NCBI GenBank assembly: GCA_016219965.1
Contig: JACRJM010000003.1
Coordinates: forward strand, 318,299-382,298
Direction: 5' to 3'
Source: Candidatus Schekmanbacteria bacterium
Lineage (GTDB): Bacteria; Schekmanbacteria; GWA2-38-11; J061
DNA: 64,000 bases
Made by a program: the position numbers and the translations under genes. The notes under the pieces are model-generated. The model did not search any database. It was not told where the DNA came from and was given only the letters and a program-made list of their open reading frames with translations. Shown here piece by piece: positions 1 to 8,572 of this stretch (position 1 is the stretch's first letter; every line of letters starts with the position of its first letter).

Positions 1-1105
1 AAAGTCCGTAGTTGCCAAGATATGTGTATATCCAGTTCAAAGCCACAAGAAGCGGTTTTCCCAGAACCCCGAACCACCCGAAATCAACAGCCTTTTCAAA
101 ACCCATTTTTTCAAGTGTCTTATATTCTTTTGGCCCAAGATAGAATGAGTACTTAATTGAGCGGGTCTCAAGGGGTTTCAATTTTATTGAGCCGCTGTCA
201 ATGCTTATGACAAAATCATCTATACCAGTTGGATATATGCCTACTGTCGCATTCCTGTCCGGAAGCTTGATACAGCCAAGGAAATACTTTGTCTCAAAGC
301 CGCCCCACTCAACATCTGATGTATATATCTTCGGAGATTTAAGCTTGGCTGCTTCTTCAAGAACTACACCATCTTTTTTGGCAATGATTGGTCCTGAATG
401 GCCGCTTGTCCTTCCAGCTGCAAGTCCATCTTTATAAAATCCCGGGCCTGTTAAAATCTGGGGATATATTTCCGCCCCTGCTTCAGAGCGGTTCCTGTAT
501 GTAAGAATCATGTCAACAGAGTAGCCTGCACCACTCACTATAAATTTCTTCTCTATATCCACTCCGCCAGCAGTCCCTTTAAAAAGAACTTCTCCGGTCC
601 CGCCTTCTGCAATAACAGTATCAGGCCTTCCGATAAACTCGTATTTTTCAGGTACATTGATTGTACCAGTTTCTGCGTCAGCTTTTGCTCCAGAAAATAT
701 TAATGCTCCAAATTTAGATCCGCTTATCAGGGCAAGATCATTTCCGTCATCCCCTTTGAACTTTTTAAGCTTTGCTGAGGTTATATAGCCCTCGCTCTTA
801 GAGAATTCGATATCAACTAGCTCTGTTCTTACTCTGCATTTGTCTTTACCTTCAGACTTATTAAGGTAGCTTATAGAATCTGCTATACTTCCCGAGGAAG
901 GAGGAAGCGATGGCGTTACCCTTTCCGGTGATTGTTCTCCGGCTTTATTTCCAGCAGTACCCGGCAAAGGTGCTGTCTTGCCGCCTTCAACTACCTGTCC
1001 GGAAGCATCAGGTGCCGGAGGCTGGGGCATATAATAATACTGATACCCCAAAACCATCAGTGCGCTTAGAACTATGAAAAAAACCAATCTTAACTGCGTA
1101 TTCAT
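1..1105 (-). CDS. yidC: Membrane protein insertase YidC, C-terminus beyond window
   Basis: YidC/Oxa1-family insertase that inserts and folds inner-membrane proteins. The visible part is about 368 residues: an N-terminal membrane anchor (MNTQLRLVFFIVLSALMVLGY), a Pro/Ala-rich linker, then the large periplasmic beta-sandwich domain found in Gram-negative YidC. It reaches the start of the first core helix (KPLLVALNWIYTYLGNYG) when the window ends. The ATG at 1103-1105 is preceded by GGAAG. It is the last gene of rpmH-rnpA-yidD-yidC, an order conserved across bacteria. The large periplasmic domain supports a Gram-negative host. The catalytic hydrophilic-groove Arg lies outside the window, so it cannot be checked. 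Confidence 0.93.
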   Translation of the reverse strand, partial: MNTQLRLVFFIVLSALMVLGYQYYYMPQPPAPDASGQVVEGGKTAPLPGTAGNKAGEQSPERVTPSLPPSSGSIADSISYLNKSEGKDKCRVRTELVDIEFSKSEGYITSAKLKKFKGDDGNDLALISGSKFGALIFSGAKADAETGTINVPEKYEFIGRPDTVIAEGGTGEVLFKGTAGGVDIEKKFIVSGAGYSVDMILTYRNRSEAGAEIYPQILTGPGFYKDGLAAGRTSGHSGPIIAKKDGVVLEEAAKLKSPKIYTSDVEWGGFETKYFLGCIKLPDRNATVGIYPTGIDDFVISIDSGSIKLKPLETRSIKYSFYLGPKEYKTLEKMGFEKAVDFGWFGVLGKPLLVALNWIYTYLGNYGL

Positions 1106-1159
1106 TTGTCTTCCTTAGAATATCCCGGAATACTCTTCCCTATGGCCCTATGGGAAAAT

Positions 1160-1381
1160 TCATTCCACAGGATCATAGCCTTTTCCCCCGAAGGGATTGC
1201 ATCTCAATAGCCTTTTTACTGCAAGAAAAGTCCCTTTAAAAATCCCGTACTTCATATAAGCCTCTTCTGCATAGCAGGAACAACTTGGCTCAAATCTGCA
1301 GGCTGGCAAAAAAAAGGGGGACAGTAATAGCTTGTATATTTTTATAAAAAAGACCGGCACTTTCCGTAATGCAAAAATCAC
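1160..1381 (-). CDS. yidD: Membrane protein insertion efficiency factor YidD
   Basis: Small YidD-family protein of 73 residues, a normal length. It assists YidC-dependent insertion at the cytoplasmic face of the inner membrane. The family core is visible: [23 protein letters not shown], then [19 protein letters not shown] and the GYDPV ending. The usual 'PTCS.Y' cysteine motif appears here as [10 protein letters not shown]. It lies between rnpA (11 bp upstream) and yidC (54 bp downstream), the standard operon order, so co-transcription with rpmH is likely. Confidence 0.95.
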   Translation of the reverse strand: MIFALRKVPVFFIKIYKLLLSPFFLPACRFEPSCSCYAEEAYMKYGIFKGTFLAVKRLLRCNPFGGKGYDPVE

Positions 1382-1392
1382 TTGCTATCCTT

Positions 1393-1749
1393 TTATCCTT
1401 TCAGCAGATCTTTCTTTTTAAGGACATCCATAAACTCAGCTTCAAGAGATTGAAATCTGCTTTCTCCAATTTCATCCTTGCCTATTATAAGAAAATCTCT
1501 GCCGTCTTTGATTTTTTCCCTGTTTAACCTGAATATTTCCCTCATCAACCTTTTTGCCCTGTTTCTCGCAGGGGAGGAACCGATCTTCCGGCTGACTGAA
1601 ATACATATACGGGTTACCTCAAGACCATTGTCCGCAAATTTCAGTTTGAAATGGGGAGCATCGACAGACTTGCCTGTTGCGATTATCCTTCTGATTTCTT
1701 TGGTTTTACTGAGCCTGAATTCACGTCCAAACCCGAATCGATTGGTCAT
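1393..1749 (-). CDS. rnpA: Ribonuclease P protein component
   Basis: Protein subunit of RNase P, which together with the RNA subunit removes 5' leaders from precursor tRNAs. It is 118 residues, normal for the family. The signature RNR motif is seen as ARNRAKRLMREIFR, followed by DFLIIGK..., and the N-terminus has the typical FGFGREFRLSKTKEIRRI. It follows rpmH by about 30 bp and precedes yidD by 11 bp. The RNase P RNA gene itself is not in this window. Confidence 0.96.
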   Translation of the reverse strand: MTNRFGFGREFRLSKTKEIRRIIATGKSVDAPHFKLKFADNGLEVTRICISVSRKIGSSPARNRAKRLMREIFRLNREKIKDGRDFLIIGKDEIGESRFQSLEAEFMDVLKKKDLLKG

Positions 1750-1781
1750 AGCTCATGGAATAGTAAAGAGCTTCTCTGACG

Positions 1782-1919
1782 TCAGGCTGAGAGTACTGCC
1801 CGCCCTTTAGCTCTCCTTCTTTTTAAAACCCTTCTGCCGGCAGATGTACTCATTCTTGCGCGGAAGCCATGCACCCTCTTCCGTTTAAGATTGCTCGGTT
1901 TGCTATGTGTTATTGACAT
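1782..1919 (-). CDS. rpmH: 50S ribosomal protein L34
   Basis: L34 of the large ribosomal subunit, 45 residues. I translated it directly because it is very short: it begins [20 protein letters not shown] and carries the invariant blocks [15 protein letters not shown] and [13 protein letters not shown] before ending LSA. The ATG at 1917-1919 has an upstream AGGAAGGAGG, and the stop is TGA at 1782-1784. The N-terminal five residues differ from the common MKRT(F/Y)Q start. It is the first gene of the rpmH-rnpA-yidD-yidC group. The dnaA gene often found divergent to rpmH is absent here. Confidence 0.95.
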   Translation of the reverse strand: MSITHSKPSNLKRKRVHGFRARMSTSAGRRVLKRRRAKGRAVLSA

Positions 1920-1989
1920 AAGCTTTCAATCCTCCTTCCTACAGCCAATGCTATGCTAGTTGCGCTGTCATATATATATGAAACGTAGT

Positions 1990-2018
1990 TACATAGCAAA
2001 CATTCATTTTTTATGCAA
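1990..2018 (-). promoter_or_regulatory. Probable sigma-70 promoter for rpmH operon
   Basis: On the minus strand TTGCAT (-35) and TATGTA (-10) are separated by exactly 17 bases, about 70 bp upstream of the rpmH start. The match is moderate and rests on consensus only. Confidence 0.4.
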
Positions 2019-2107
2019 CTTTAAACTTAAAACAAATAAACGATTGAAAACTTTACAATCCTTCTATATAAATTTTTACTACATTAAACATCTTCCTTAA
2101 AGCGATT

Positions 2108-3292
2108 ATGGATAACAATAAACTATTACATATCCTCACAGTTTTTATTGTAATCACCTTCCTCTCCTTCGGTAATACATCAGCCTTTGAGATTACGCTT
2201 GGGCCTTATCTTCAGAGCATACAGGAGAACTCGGCGATAATTGCCTTTGAAACGGACAGGGCAAAAAAGCTTACGTTAGACTATGGCGAGAACCCCGGCG
2301 CTTTTGAAAGTGTAACTGAAAAGACCAAAGCCAAGAAACACAAGATTGTAATAAAGAACCTCACGTCTTTTACAAAATATTATTACGAAATCCGAGCTGG
2401 GAACAAAGACTTAGCGCAGGGAGACTCCTATCATTTTTTTACGAGCAAATCCTCTGATGCAGAAGATATCACTTTTGCAGTTATTGGAGATTCAGGCGAC
2501 AGGACATCAGGACAGAAGGATGTAATAAGGGAAATCAAAAGCGCAAACCCGGATTTTATTTTGCACACAGGAGACATAGCCTATCCTTCCGGATCTAACG
2601 ATGATTTTAGAGATAATTACTTTGCTCCTTTCAGTACTCTTTTAAGGAACACCTGCATCTGGACTTCGCCGGGAAACCATGAATATAAGTCTAATGACGG
2701 CAGCCCATATTTTAAGTTCTTTTATCTTCCAAGAAATAACCCCGCAAAATCAGAAAGCTATTATTCTTTTGACAACAGCGACTCACACTTTGTTTCTATT
2801 GATACGACACTTTTTGAGGAAGACGCTGCATTTAGAAAGAAAATCATAAAATGGCTTAAAGAAGATCTTGCCTCAACTGATAAAATGTGGAAGTTCGTTT
2901 TCTTTCATTATCCCCCTTACAACTGCGGCTACCACAGTGCAAGTGATTTAGTTAAAGACAGGCTTGTCCCAATATTCGAAAAATACAATGTTGATATTGT
3001 TTTTTCCGGACATGACCATGATTACCAGAGAACCTATCCATTAATTAATGACAACAAGAAAAATGCTGGCGACAACCCGGACTATGTTGACCCGGCAGGA
3101 CCCATTTACATAATCACAGGGGGCGGGGGAAGCGACAGGATAGATGATGTTGGCAATGACTGTAGTTTTTTAGCCTACGGGAAAGGGGCATATCATTTTG
3201 TGAAAGTAACAATCTCAGGGAATTTCCTTACACTCAAGGCAGTTGGAGCTAATGGAAATGCATTTGACACAATGACAATAACTAAAAACTAA
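2108..3292 (+). CDS. Secreted purple-acid-phosphatase-like metallophosphoesterase
   Basis: 394-residue exported phosphoesterase. A signal peptide (MDNNKLLHILTVFIVITFLSF...SA) is followed by a fibronectin-III-like N-terminal domain (about 27-115), then the calcineurin-like metallophosphoesterase domain. The five metal-ligand blocks of purple acid phosphatases are all visible: GDSGD, HTGDIAYPSG, GNHEY, FFHYPPYNCG and SGHDHDYQRTYP. The catalytic dimetal site therefore looks intact. The likely role is hydrolysis of phosphate esters in the periplasm or outside the cell. It stands alone and its stop overlaps the end of the convergent tsaC gene by 4 bases. Confidence 0.85.
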   Translation: MDNNKLLHILTVFIVITFLSFGNTSAFEITLGPYLQSIQENSAIIAFETDRAKKLTLDYGENPGAFESVTEKTKAKKHKIVIKNLTSFTKYYYEIRAGNKDLAQGDSYHFFTSKSSDAEDITFAVIGDSGDRTSGQKDVIREIKSANPDFILHTGDIAYPSGSNDDFRDNYFAPFSTLLRNTCIWTSPGNHEYKSNDGSPYFKFFYLPRNNPAKSESYYSFDNSDSHFVSIDTTLFEEDAAFRKKIIKWLKEDLASTDKMWKFVFFHYPPYNCGYHSASDLVKDRLVPIFEKYNVDIVFSGHDHDYQRTYPLINDNKKNAGDNPDYVDPAGPIYIITGGGGSDRIDDVGNDCSFLAYGKGAYHFVKVTISGNFLTLKAVGANGNAFDTMTITKN

Positions 3293-3966
3293 ATCCTGTA
3301 ACCAATAGTCGCTTCTATTGCGTTCCTTCCTACAAGACCTTCCCTAAGTATTTTGAATCTCTCGCCTGTGCAGTCAACGATTGTTGATATTCCCGAAGGC
3401 TCACATTCCCCACCGTCAACTATTAAGTCAAGCCCTTCGGGAAGCCAGAGTTTCACTTCAGCAGCATTCCTTGCCTCGGCGCCCCCTGCTTGATTTGCGC
3501 TTGTTGAAGTTATAGGACATCCCGCAGAAAGAGAAATACCTGCCGCTATTTTGCAAGATGAAACCCTTATCCCCACTGATCCCCCGGCAGATGCTATGCC
3601 GGAAGCTAATCCCTTGCCGGCCTTTAACACAAGAGTCAGCGGGCCGGGCCAGAATTTTTGAATTAACATAATTGCAGCAGGTGTTACATCTTTTACATAC
3701 TTCATCGCCATTTCAACTGAACCCGCAATCACAGACACAGGCTTCCCCTTATCCCTTTGCTTGATTTTTAAGAGCTTTTCCAAAGCGTCAGGATTTCCCG
3801 CATCTGAGCCCAGACCGTAGCAGGTCTCAGTTGGATAAGCTATGACCGAGCCTCGTTTTATATATTCTGCAGCCTCGTTTAGAAGTTCAGTCTCGGGGTG
3901 TTCAAAATTTATTTTCATTGTTTTCATTGTTTTTTCTTGAGATTTATCAAAATGAGTCTTTATCAT
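3289..3966 (-). CDS. tsaC: L-threonylcarbamoyladenylate synthase (Sua5/YrdC/TsaC)
   Basis: Makes threonylcarbamoyl-AMP from Thr, bicarbonate and ATP, the first step of the universal t6A37 modification of ANN-decoding tRNAs. A single YrdC domain is seen with YPTETCYGLG, the KIKQRDKGKP loop, WPGPLTLVLK, and the STSAN motif (ITSTSANQAGG). There is no C-terminal Sua5 domain. 225 residues is slightly long for TsaC. The first 13-16 residues (to MKTMKINFEHPE) may be untranslated, since the ATG at 3964-3966 has its purine run (AGAGAAG) very close. It is divergent from the ABC ATPase gene with only 30 bp between them. Confidence 0.9.
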   Translation of the reverse strand: MIKTHFDKSQEKTMKTMKINFEHPETELLNEAAEYIKRGSVIAYPTETCYGLGSDAGNPDALEKLLKIKQRDKGKPVSVIAGSVEMAMKYVKDVTPAAIMLIQKFWPGPLTLVLKAGKGLASGIASAGGSVGIRVSSCKIAAGISLSAGCPITSTSANQAGGAEARNAAEVKLWLPEGLDLIVDGGECEPSGISTIVDCTGERFKILREGLVGRNAIEATIGYRI

Positions 3967-3996
3967 CTTCTCTACTTATAGTAAAAAACAAAAGAT

Positions 3997-4965
3997 ATGG
4001 AAGAACATCTTTTAAAAGTTGAAAAGGTAAAAACATATTTCCCGGTGAGAGGCAACATTTTCTCGCGGAAGAACGGCACCGTCTATGCTGTAGATGATGT
4101 ATCCTTCAGCCTTAAAAATGGCGAGATACTGGGGCTTGTCGGGGAAAGCGGATGCGGGAAGACCACTCTCGGAAGGACTATCCTGCGCCTGATTGAGCCT
4201 ACAGGAGGGAAAATTAGTTTCAGGGACACCGATATTACAAAGCTCTCCAACAGGGCGATGAAGCCTGTACGCCGCAACATGCAGATGATATTTCAAGACC
4301 CTTACTCATCGTTAAATCCCAGAATGAAAGTGGGAAAGATAATCTCCGAGCCGCTCATAATACATAAGCTTGTGCCGGGAGATAAACTTAAAGAGAAATC
4401 TCTGGAACTTCTTGAGACAGTGGGACTTGCGCCAGAGCACTACGACAGATACCCTCATGAGTTCAGCGGCGGCCAGCGTCAGAGGATAGGGATTGCAAGG
4501 GCGCTCGCCCTTCAGCCTGAGCTTATAATTGCAGATGAGCCGGTCTCAGCCCTTGATGTTTCGATTCAGGCGCAGATAGTAAATCTTCTAATGGACCTGA
4601 AAGACAAGTTCAATCTCACCTACATATTTATTTCACATGACCTAAACCTTGTGCGTTTTATAAGCGACACTATGGCTGTGATGTACCTTGGAAAAATCGT
4701 GGAATATGGAAAAAGCAAAGACATCTACAACAATCCGAAACATCCATACACTAAAATACTTTTAAATTCCGTCCCGGTGGCAGACCCAAAGACAAAGAGA
4801 AAACGGATAATCATTGCAGGAGATATCCCAAGCCCCATCGACAGGCCGACAGGATGCCATTTCCATCCGCGCTGTCCGGAGAGGATGATGCCGAGGTGTC
4901 AGAATGAGGAGCCGAAGCTGCTGCCGTCAGGAGAGGTTCTGGTTTCCTGCCTTCTCTACCAATGA
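3997..4965 (+). CDS. Oligopeptide/dipeptide ABC transporter ATP-binding protein (OppF/DppF type)
   Basis: 322-residue cytoplasmic ATPase. It has Walker A GESGCGKTT, Q-loop MIFQDPYSSLNPRMKV, signature SGGQRQR, Walker B LIIADEPVSALD and H-loop FISHDL. The C-terminal oligopeptide-transporter domain ends with the Cys-rich block GCHFHPRCPERMMPRC that identifies the OppF/DppF subfamily. Such ATPases normally work with OppD, two permeases and a solute-binding protein. None is adjacent, and the neighbouring genes run on the other strand, so it must serve a transporter encoded elsewhere or act alone. Confidence 0.88.
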   Translation: MEEHLLKVEKVKTYFPVRGNIFSRKNGTVYAVDDVSFSLKNGEILGLVGESGCGKTTLGRTILRLIEPTGGKISFRDTDITKLSNRAMKPVRRNMQMIFQDPYSSLNPRMKVGKIISEPLIIHKLVPGDKLKEKSLELLETVGLAPEHYDRYPHEFSGGQRQRIGIARALALQPELIIADEPVSALDVSIQAQIVNLLMDLKDKFNLTYIFISHDLNLVRFISDTMAVMYLGKIVEYGKSKDIYNNPKHPYTKILLNSVPVADPKTKRKRIIIAGDIPSPIDRPTGCHFHPRCPERMMPRCQNEEPKLLPSGEVLVSCLLYQ

Positions 4966-5134
4966 CGATGCATTATTTTGTAGCATACTTCGTCATCTGC
5001 CAGCTTTAAAATACTCACATACAGGAAAAGTATGCTCCGTTTTTCTCGCTGTCAGCTTCCTCGTCTTCCGCAAAATACTGCATCATCAAAACAAAGATTT
5101 TAGCTTTATTTGTTCTTGAACCTTCTATATTTTT

Positions 5135-6256
5135 TTACTTTACTTCAAGTTCCTTAAGCACCACCTGATAATCTTTCAATCCAAGTTTTTCTGAAGCTTC
5201 AGCGGGTATGAGTCTTTCAATAAGTCTTATCTTAAAATTGTCTGCATCCGGGCCTGGCTCGAAAGCAAAAATCTTGGTTGTTCCTGTCGGGAGCCTTGAA
5301 TCTCTCGCCACACTTTTCGCATCCCAGAAAAAATAGGTTTCCTTTCCATTGCCATCCAATAAGGTAATACCCATTTCCTCTGTCTTTTCAAATACGGTTT
5401 TGCCGCTTTTATCAAGGCCTTTAACTTCAAGAACAAGCCTTCTTAATCCATGGGCTGCACCCGGCAATTTATGTCCCACGCCATTGTTGGTTATACTGAC
5501 CAGAATTCTTTTAAGCTCTTTATTTGCTTCAAGCTTCATACCTGAAGCAAGAAGTTTCATTGCAGTACCGTCGGTATCCATTCCAAACGCTACTTTTTCC
5601 GGTCCATCAAAAGTATTCCTGAAATAAACTACTACTTTCCCCTCGTCTTTGATTGCATAGGGGCGCATGTGGCACTCCTGGCACTGCTTTGCCTCAGATG
5701 GAAACCTGAGATTCGTCCATTCCTCATATGTATTATCCACATCAATAATATCGTTGAATTTGTACTGATGGCATCCGGAACAAAACTCGCTTATAGTGTG
5801 AAACTCAGAATATCTCCCCTCGTGAACATTTGTCTCCGGATCTTTTAGGTTTCCAAGCTTGCCAAATCCCGCTTCATGTGCATAGGTTGAAAAATTCTTT
5901 CCGGGAATAAGCTTAGTCGCCGTATGACAGAAGTCGCAGGGGATCTGCTCCTTCGATGTTTCAAGGTCAAAGTTCATGTCCTTTTCAAGCACTGCGGCAG
6001 GCGCATGGCAGTATAGGCATTCGGTTTTAAGAATTGCAGGTGCATTGTCATAGAACTTCTTGAAAACAACATCGTTTATTCCAAGTATCATAGCGGATGT
6101 GCTCCATTCATTATACCTGTTGGAATGACACGAACTGCACGCAACTGATGGCTGGAAACCGGTCTCAGAGAAAACAGGAGTTACAACAATAAAAATCTGC
6201 AGGGCAAACAGGAACATCATCAGAAAACTATATCTCTTCTTCATCATCCCCTCCAA
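5135..6256 (-). CDS. Pentaheme c-type cytochrome, cytochrome c554-like
   Basis: 373-residue periplasmic multiheme cytochrome. An N-terminal signal peptide (KKRYSFLMMFLFALQIFIVV) precedes five CXXCH heme sites: CSSCH, CLYCH, CDFCH, CSGCH and CQECH, all within about the first 200 residues. The remaining ~170 residues have no heme site and read like a beta-sandwich (VSITNNGVGHKLPG..., LEVKGLDKSGKTVFEKTEEMG). The GHKLPG segment is familiar from c554-like cytochromes. It probably takes part in respiratory or extracellular electron transfer; substrate unknown. The start could be any of several Met codons in MEGMMKK. It lies directly downstream of the SPOR gene on the same strand (6 bp), so co-transcription is possible. 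Confidence 0.82.
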   Translation of the reverse strand: MEGMMKKRYSFLMMFLFALQIFIVVTPVFSETGFQPSVACSSCHSNRYNEWSTSAMILGINDVVFKKFYDNAPAILKTECLYCHAPAAVLEKDMNFDLETSKEQIPCDFCHTATKLIPGKNFSTYAHEAGFGKLGNLKDPETNVHEGRYSEFHTISEFCSGCHQYKFNDIIDVDNTYEEWTNLRFPSEAKQCQECHMRPYAIKDEGKVVVYFRNTFDGPEKVAFGMDTDGTAMKLLASGMKLEANKELKRILVSITNNGVGHKLPGAAHGLRRLVLEVKGLDKSGKTVFEKTEEMGITLLDGNGKETYFFWDAKSVARDSRLPTGTTKIFAFEPGPDADNFKIRLIERLIPAEASEKLGLKDYQVVLKELEVK

Positions 6257-6262
6257 TTTTTC

Positions 6263-6502
6263 TTATGTCGCGTTTATTTCAATAACCTTAGCCTTTAATC
6301 TTTCATTGGATATCAATTGATTTGCCGTCATCTGGGCTTCTTCCGCGCTTCCATACAGCCCCACCCGAACAGAGAGATGTTTTTTTCTTTCAATCTTCAC
6401 TTCATCAATCCTTGAGGCATATCCCTTGCGGATTAACATCTCCTTCTGGGTAAGAGCAAACTTCTCATTTTTAAATAGCCCGGTCTCTACTGAATATTTC
6501 AC
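6263..6502 (-). CDS. Stand-alone SPOR-domain protein
   Basis: 79 residues made almost entirely of one SPOR domain. It starts KYSVETGLFKNEKFALTQKE and ends with the second repeat VRVGLYGSAEEAQMTANQL...KAKVIEI. SPOR domains bind denuded peptidoglycan glycan strands in the periplasm, usually at division sites. This protein has no signal peptide or membrane segment of its own, which is odd. The start is GTG at 6500-6502 behind AAAGAGGAC. It is 37 bp downstream of a small protein with one membrane segment, and the two may work as a split version of a normal anchored SPOR protein. Confidence 0.7.
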   Translation of the reverse strand: MKYSVETGLFKNEKFALTQKEMLIRKGYASRIDEVKIERKKHLSVRVGLYGSAEEAQMTANQLISNERLKAKVIEINAT

Positions 6503-6539
6503 GGTAAATGTCCTCTTTATTTTTTAATCTATTTCAAAT

Positions 6540-6746
6540 CTATTTTGGCTGAACATTGTTTTTCTGGATGATTGAAGGGAAACTTGTTAATTCTTTAAAC
6601 AAAGCCTTTACCGTGTCGCCGATAAGAATCCCGAAAATCATCCCTGCGACAAATATCAATATACACCATCTGGCAGTGGAGCCGTCAAATTTTGATTCTG
6701 AAAACCTGCTTTCTTTTATGCGGTCTTCATCGATTATATTTGCCAT
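6540..6746 (-). CDS. Small single-pass membrane protein after argS
   Basis: 68 residues: about 26 charged cytoplasmic residues, one membrane segment (WCILIFVAGMIFGILIGDTV), then a short periplasmic tail ending NNVQPK. Its ATG follows directly on the argS stop (TAA ATG), so it is translationally coupled to argS. The layout matches the N-terminal anchor of argS-linked SPOR proteins, but the SPOR domain is encoded by the next gene. No other family recognised. Confidence 0.6.
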   Translation of the reverse strand: MANIIDEDRIKESRFSESKFDGSTARWCILIFVAGMIFGILIGDTVKALFKELTSFPSIIQKNNVQPK

Positions 6747-8402
6747 TTACATTCTCTCAGGTGCAAGCACATTAAGAAGCTTAAGACCTCTGGCAATCAC
6801 CATTTTGACTATAGTTACAAACAAAAGTCTTGCCCTCGTAAGTTCCCTGTCTTCGCCAACGATCGGATTGTCATAGTAATAAGAATGGAAAAGACTTACC
6901 AGCTCCTTTAAATAGAATGTCAGATGATGGGGCTCAAAAGATGAAGCCATAAGCTCTACAACATCCCGGAACGCGTTAATCTTCTTTAATATCTCAAGCT
7001 CTGCTCCGTTTTTAAGAAGCGAAAGGTCTGCGCTTTTCAAATCATTGAGATCAATCCCTGCCTCCTCCGCTTTTCTCAGCACGCTTGCAATCCTCGCATG
7101 TGCATACTGGACATAATAAACAGGGTTCTTGTTTGACTGCTCTCTTGCAAGGTCAAGATCGAAGTTAAGATGTGCATCGCTTTTCCGCTCAAGGAAAAAA
7201 TACCTGCATGCATCTACGCCGACTTCATCTAAAACTTCCCGCATTGTCACGAACTCTCCCTCTCTTTTCCCCATAGCAACAGGTTTTCCCTGCCGCATGA
7301 GGTTCACCATCTGGATGAGGAGCACCCTGAATGTTGATGGATCATAGCCCATTGCTTCAATCACCGACTTCATCCTCGGTATATAGCCGTGGTGGTCTGC
7401 TCCCCAGATATCTATGACAAGATCATATTTGCGCTCATACTTGTCACGGTGATAGGATATATCAGAAGCAAGATAGGTAGGCAGGCCGTTCTGCCTTATG
7501 ACTACGCGGTCTTTCTCATCTCCGTAATCAGTGGATTTTAACCAGAGCGCCCCGTCATTTTCATAAATTATCCCTTTGTTGCGAAGGAATGCGACGCACT
7601 CTGCGACCTCTCCGCCTTCATGAAGTTTAGTTTCGCTTGACCAAATATCAAATCCGACCCTGAATGTTTTAAGGTCATCTTGTATAATCTTAAGTATCCT
7701 GACTGAGGCAGTCTTTGAGAAAAAGGCATCATCTGAGGCCAGAAGGCTTTTCCCATTTTGAGCTTTGAGCTCCTCAGCGATTTCTTTTAAATAATCTCCC
7801 GGATAACCTCCTTCCGGAAACTCGCATTCCATACCGAGGGCTTCAAGGTAGCGGAATTTAAGGGACTTGCCGAGCTTATCCATCTGATTCCCGAAATCAT
7901 TGACATAGTATTCGCGCGTTACATCAAAGCCGGCAAACTCCAGCACATTGGCAAGCACATCGCCCACAACTGCACCCCTGCCATGTCCTATGTGGAGAGG
8001 ACCGGTGGGGTTTGCGCTCACAAACTCTATGTTGCAGCGCTTTCCTGCCCCAAGGTCAGAGCTTCCGAATTTTTCCCCTTCGCTTATTACATCTTTAATG
8101 ACTGTGTGCCACGCAGCAGGGGTTAAAAAGAAATTTATAAAACCTGGGCCTGCAATCTCTGTTTTTTCAACAAGGTCACATTTAAATGTTTCAGTTATGG
8201 CGGCTGCAATCTCGCGGGGTTTCTTCTTTAATTTTCCGGCAAGAACCATCGCCGCATTCGACGCAAAATCCCCATGCCCTTTATCTTTTGGGTTTTCAAG
8301 GATTATGGCGGGCATCTCAAAATCGCCGTAAGTCCCGGAAAGTTTTTTTATTGCTTCAGAAAGCTTTTCCGCAAGCTCGTTTTTCAGTCCTTTACCTGCC
8401 AT
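6747..8402 (-). CDS. argS: Arginyl-tRNA synthetase
   Basis: 551-residue class I aminoacyl-tRNA synthetase that charges tRNA-Arg. The N-terminal ArgRS-specific domain (GDFASNAAM) leads to the HIGH motif in NPTGPLHIGHGRGAVVGD. KFRYLEALG, WGADHHGYIPRMK and the catalytic AMGKREGEFVTM region follow, with no canonical KMSKS, as is usual for ArgRS. The C-terminal DALR anticodon-binding domain contains YVQYAHARIASVLRK and ends LNVLAPERM. Length is normal. The stop codon abuts the start of the small membrane protein, so the three genes 6263-8402 form a unit. Confidence 0.97.
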   Translation of the reverse strand: MAGKGLKNELAEKLSEAIKKLSGTYGDFEMPAIILENPKDKGHGDFASNAAMVLAGKLKKKPREIAAAITETFKCDLVEKTEIAGPGFINFFLTPAAWHTVIKDVISEGEKFGSSDLGAGKRCNIEFVSANPTGPLHIGHGRGAVVGDVLANVLEFAGFDVTREYYVNDFGNQMDKLGKSLKFRYLEALGMECEFPEGGYPGDYLKEIAEELKAQNGKSLLASDDAFFSKTASVRILKIIQDDLKTFRVGFDIWSSETKLHEGGEVAECVAFLRNKGIIYENDGALWLKSTDYGDEKDRVVIRQNGLPTYLASDISYHRDKYERKYDLVIDIWGADHHGYIPRMKSVIEAMGYDPSTFRVLLIQMVNLMRQGKPVAMGKREGEFVTMREVLDEVGVDACRYFFLERKSDAHLNFDLDLAREQSNKNPVYYVQYAHARIASVLRKAEEAGIDLNDLKSADLSLLKNGAELEILKKINAFRDVVELMASSFEPHHLTFYLKELVSLFHSYYYDNPIVGEDRELTRARLLFVTIVKMVIARGLKLLNVLAPERM

Positions 8403-8470
8403 CTTTTAGCCTTTCTCCCTGTACATGTTTTTAATTCAGGCACAGCATAACAGGAGCATTTCAATATTTC

Positions 8471-8517
8471 AAGGGATGGCTATCAGATGTTTTCATCATG
8501 GAAAACATCTTGCCCTT
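8471..8517. other. Stem-loop between divergent argS and TPR-membrane gene
   Basis: AGATGTTTTC (8485-8494) and GAAAACATCT (8501-8510) form a perfect 10-bp stem with a 6-base loop. AAGGG at 8471-8475 and CCCTT at 8513-8517 can extend it. There is no U-run on either side and it lies between two divergent genes, so an operator or 5'-leader hairpin fits better than a terminator. Function unknown. Confidence 0.35.
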
Positions 8518-8572
8518 AAGACTTAAATGAAATATTTAGTTCTTCATCTTATATTAAAAATATATTATTGGC

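Noticed and set aside
6503-6539. Frameshift joining the small membrane protein and the SPOR domain
   Set aside because: The SPOR frame has its own GTG start with AAAGAGG at a good distance, and there are several stops between the two, so two genes fit better than a sequencing error.
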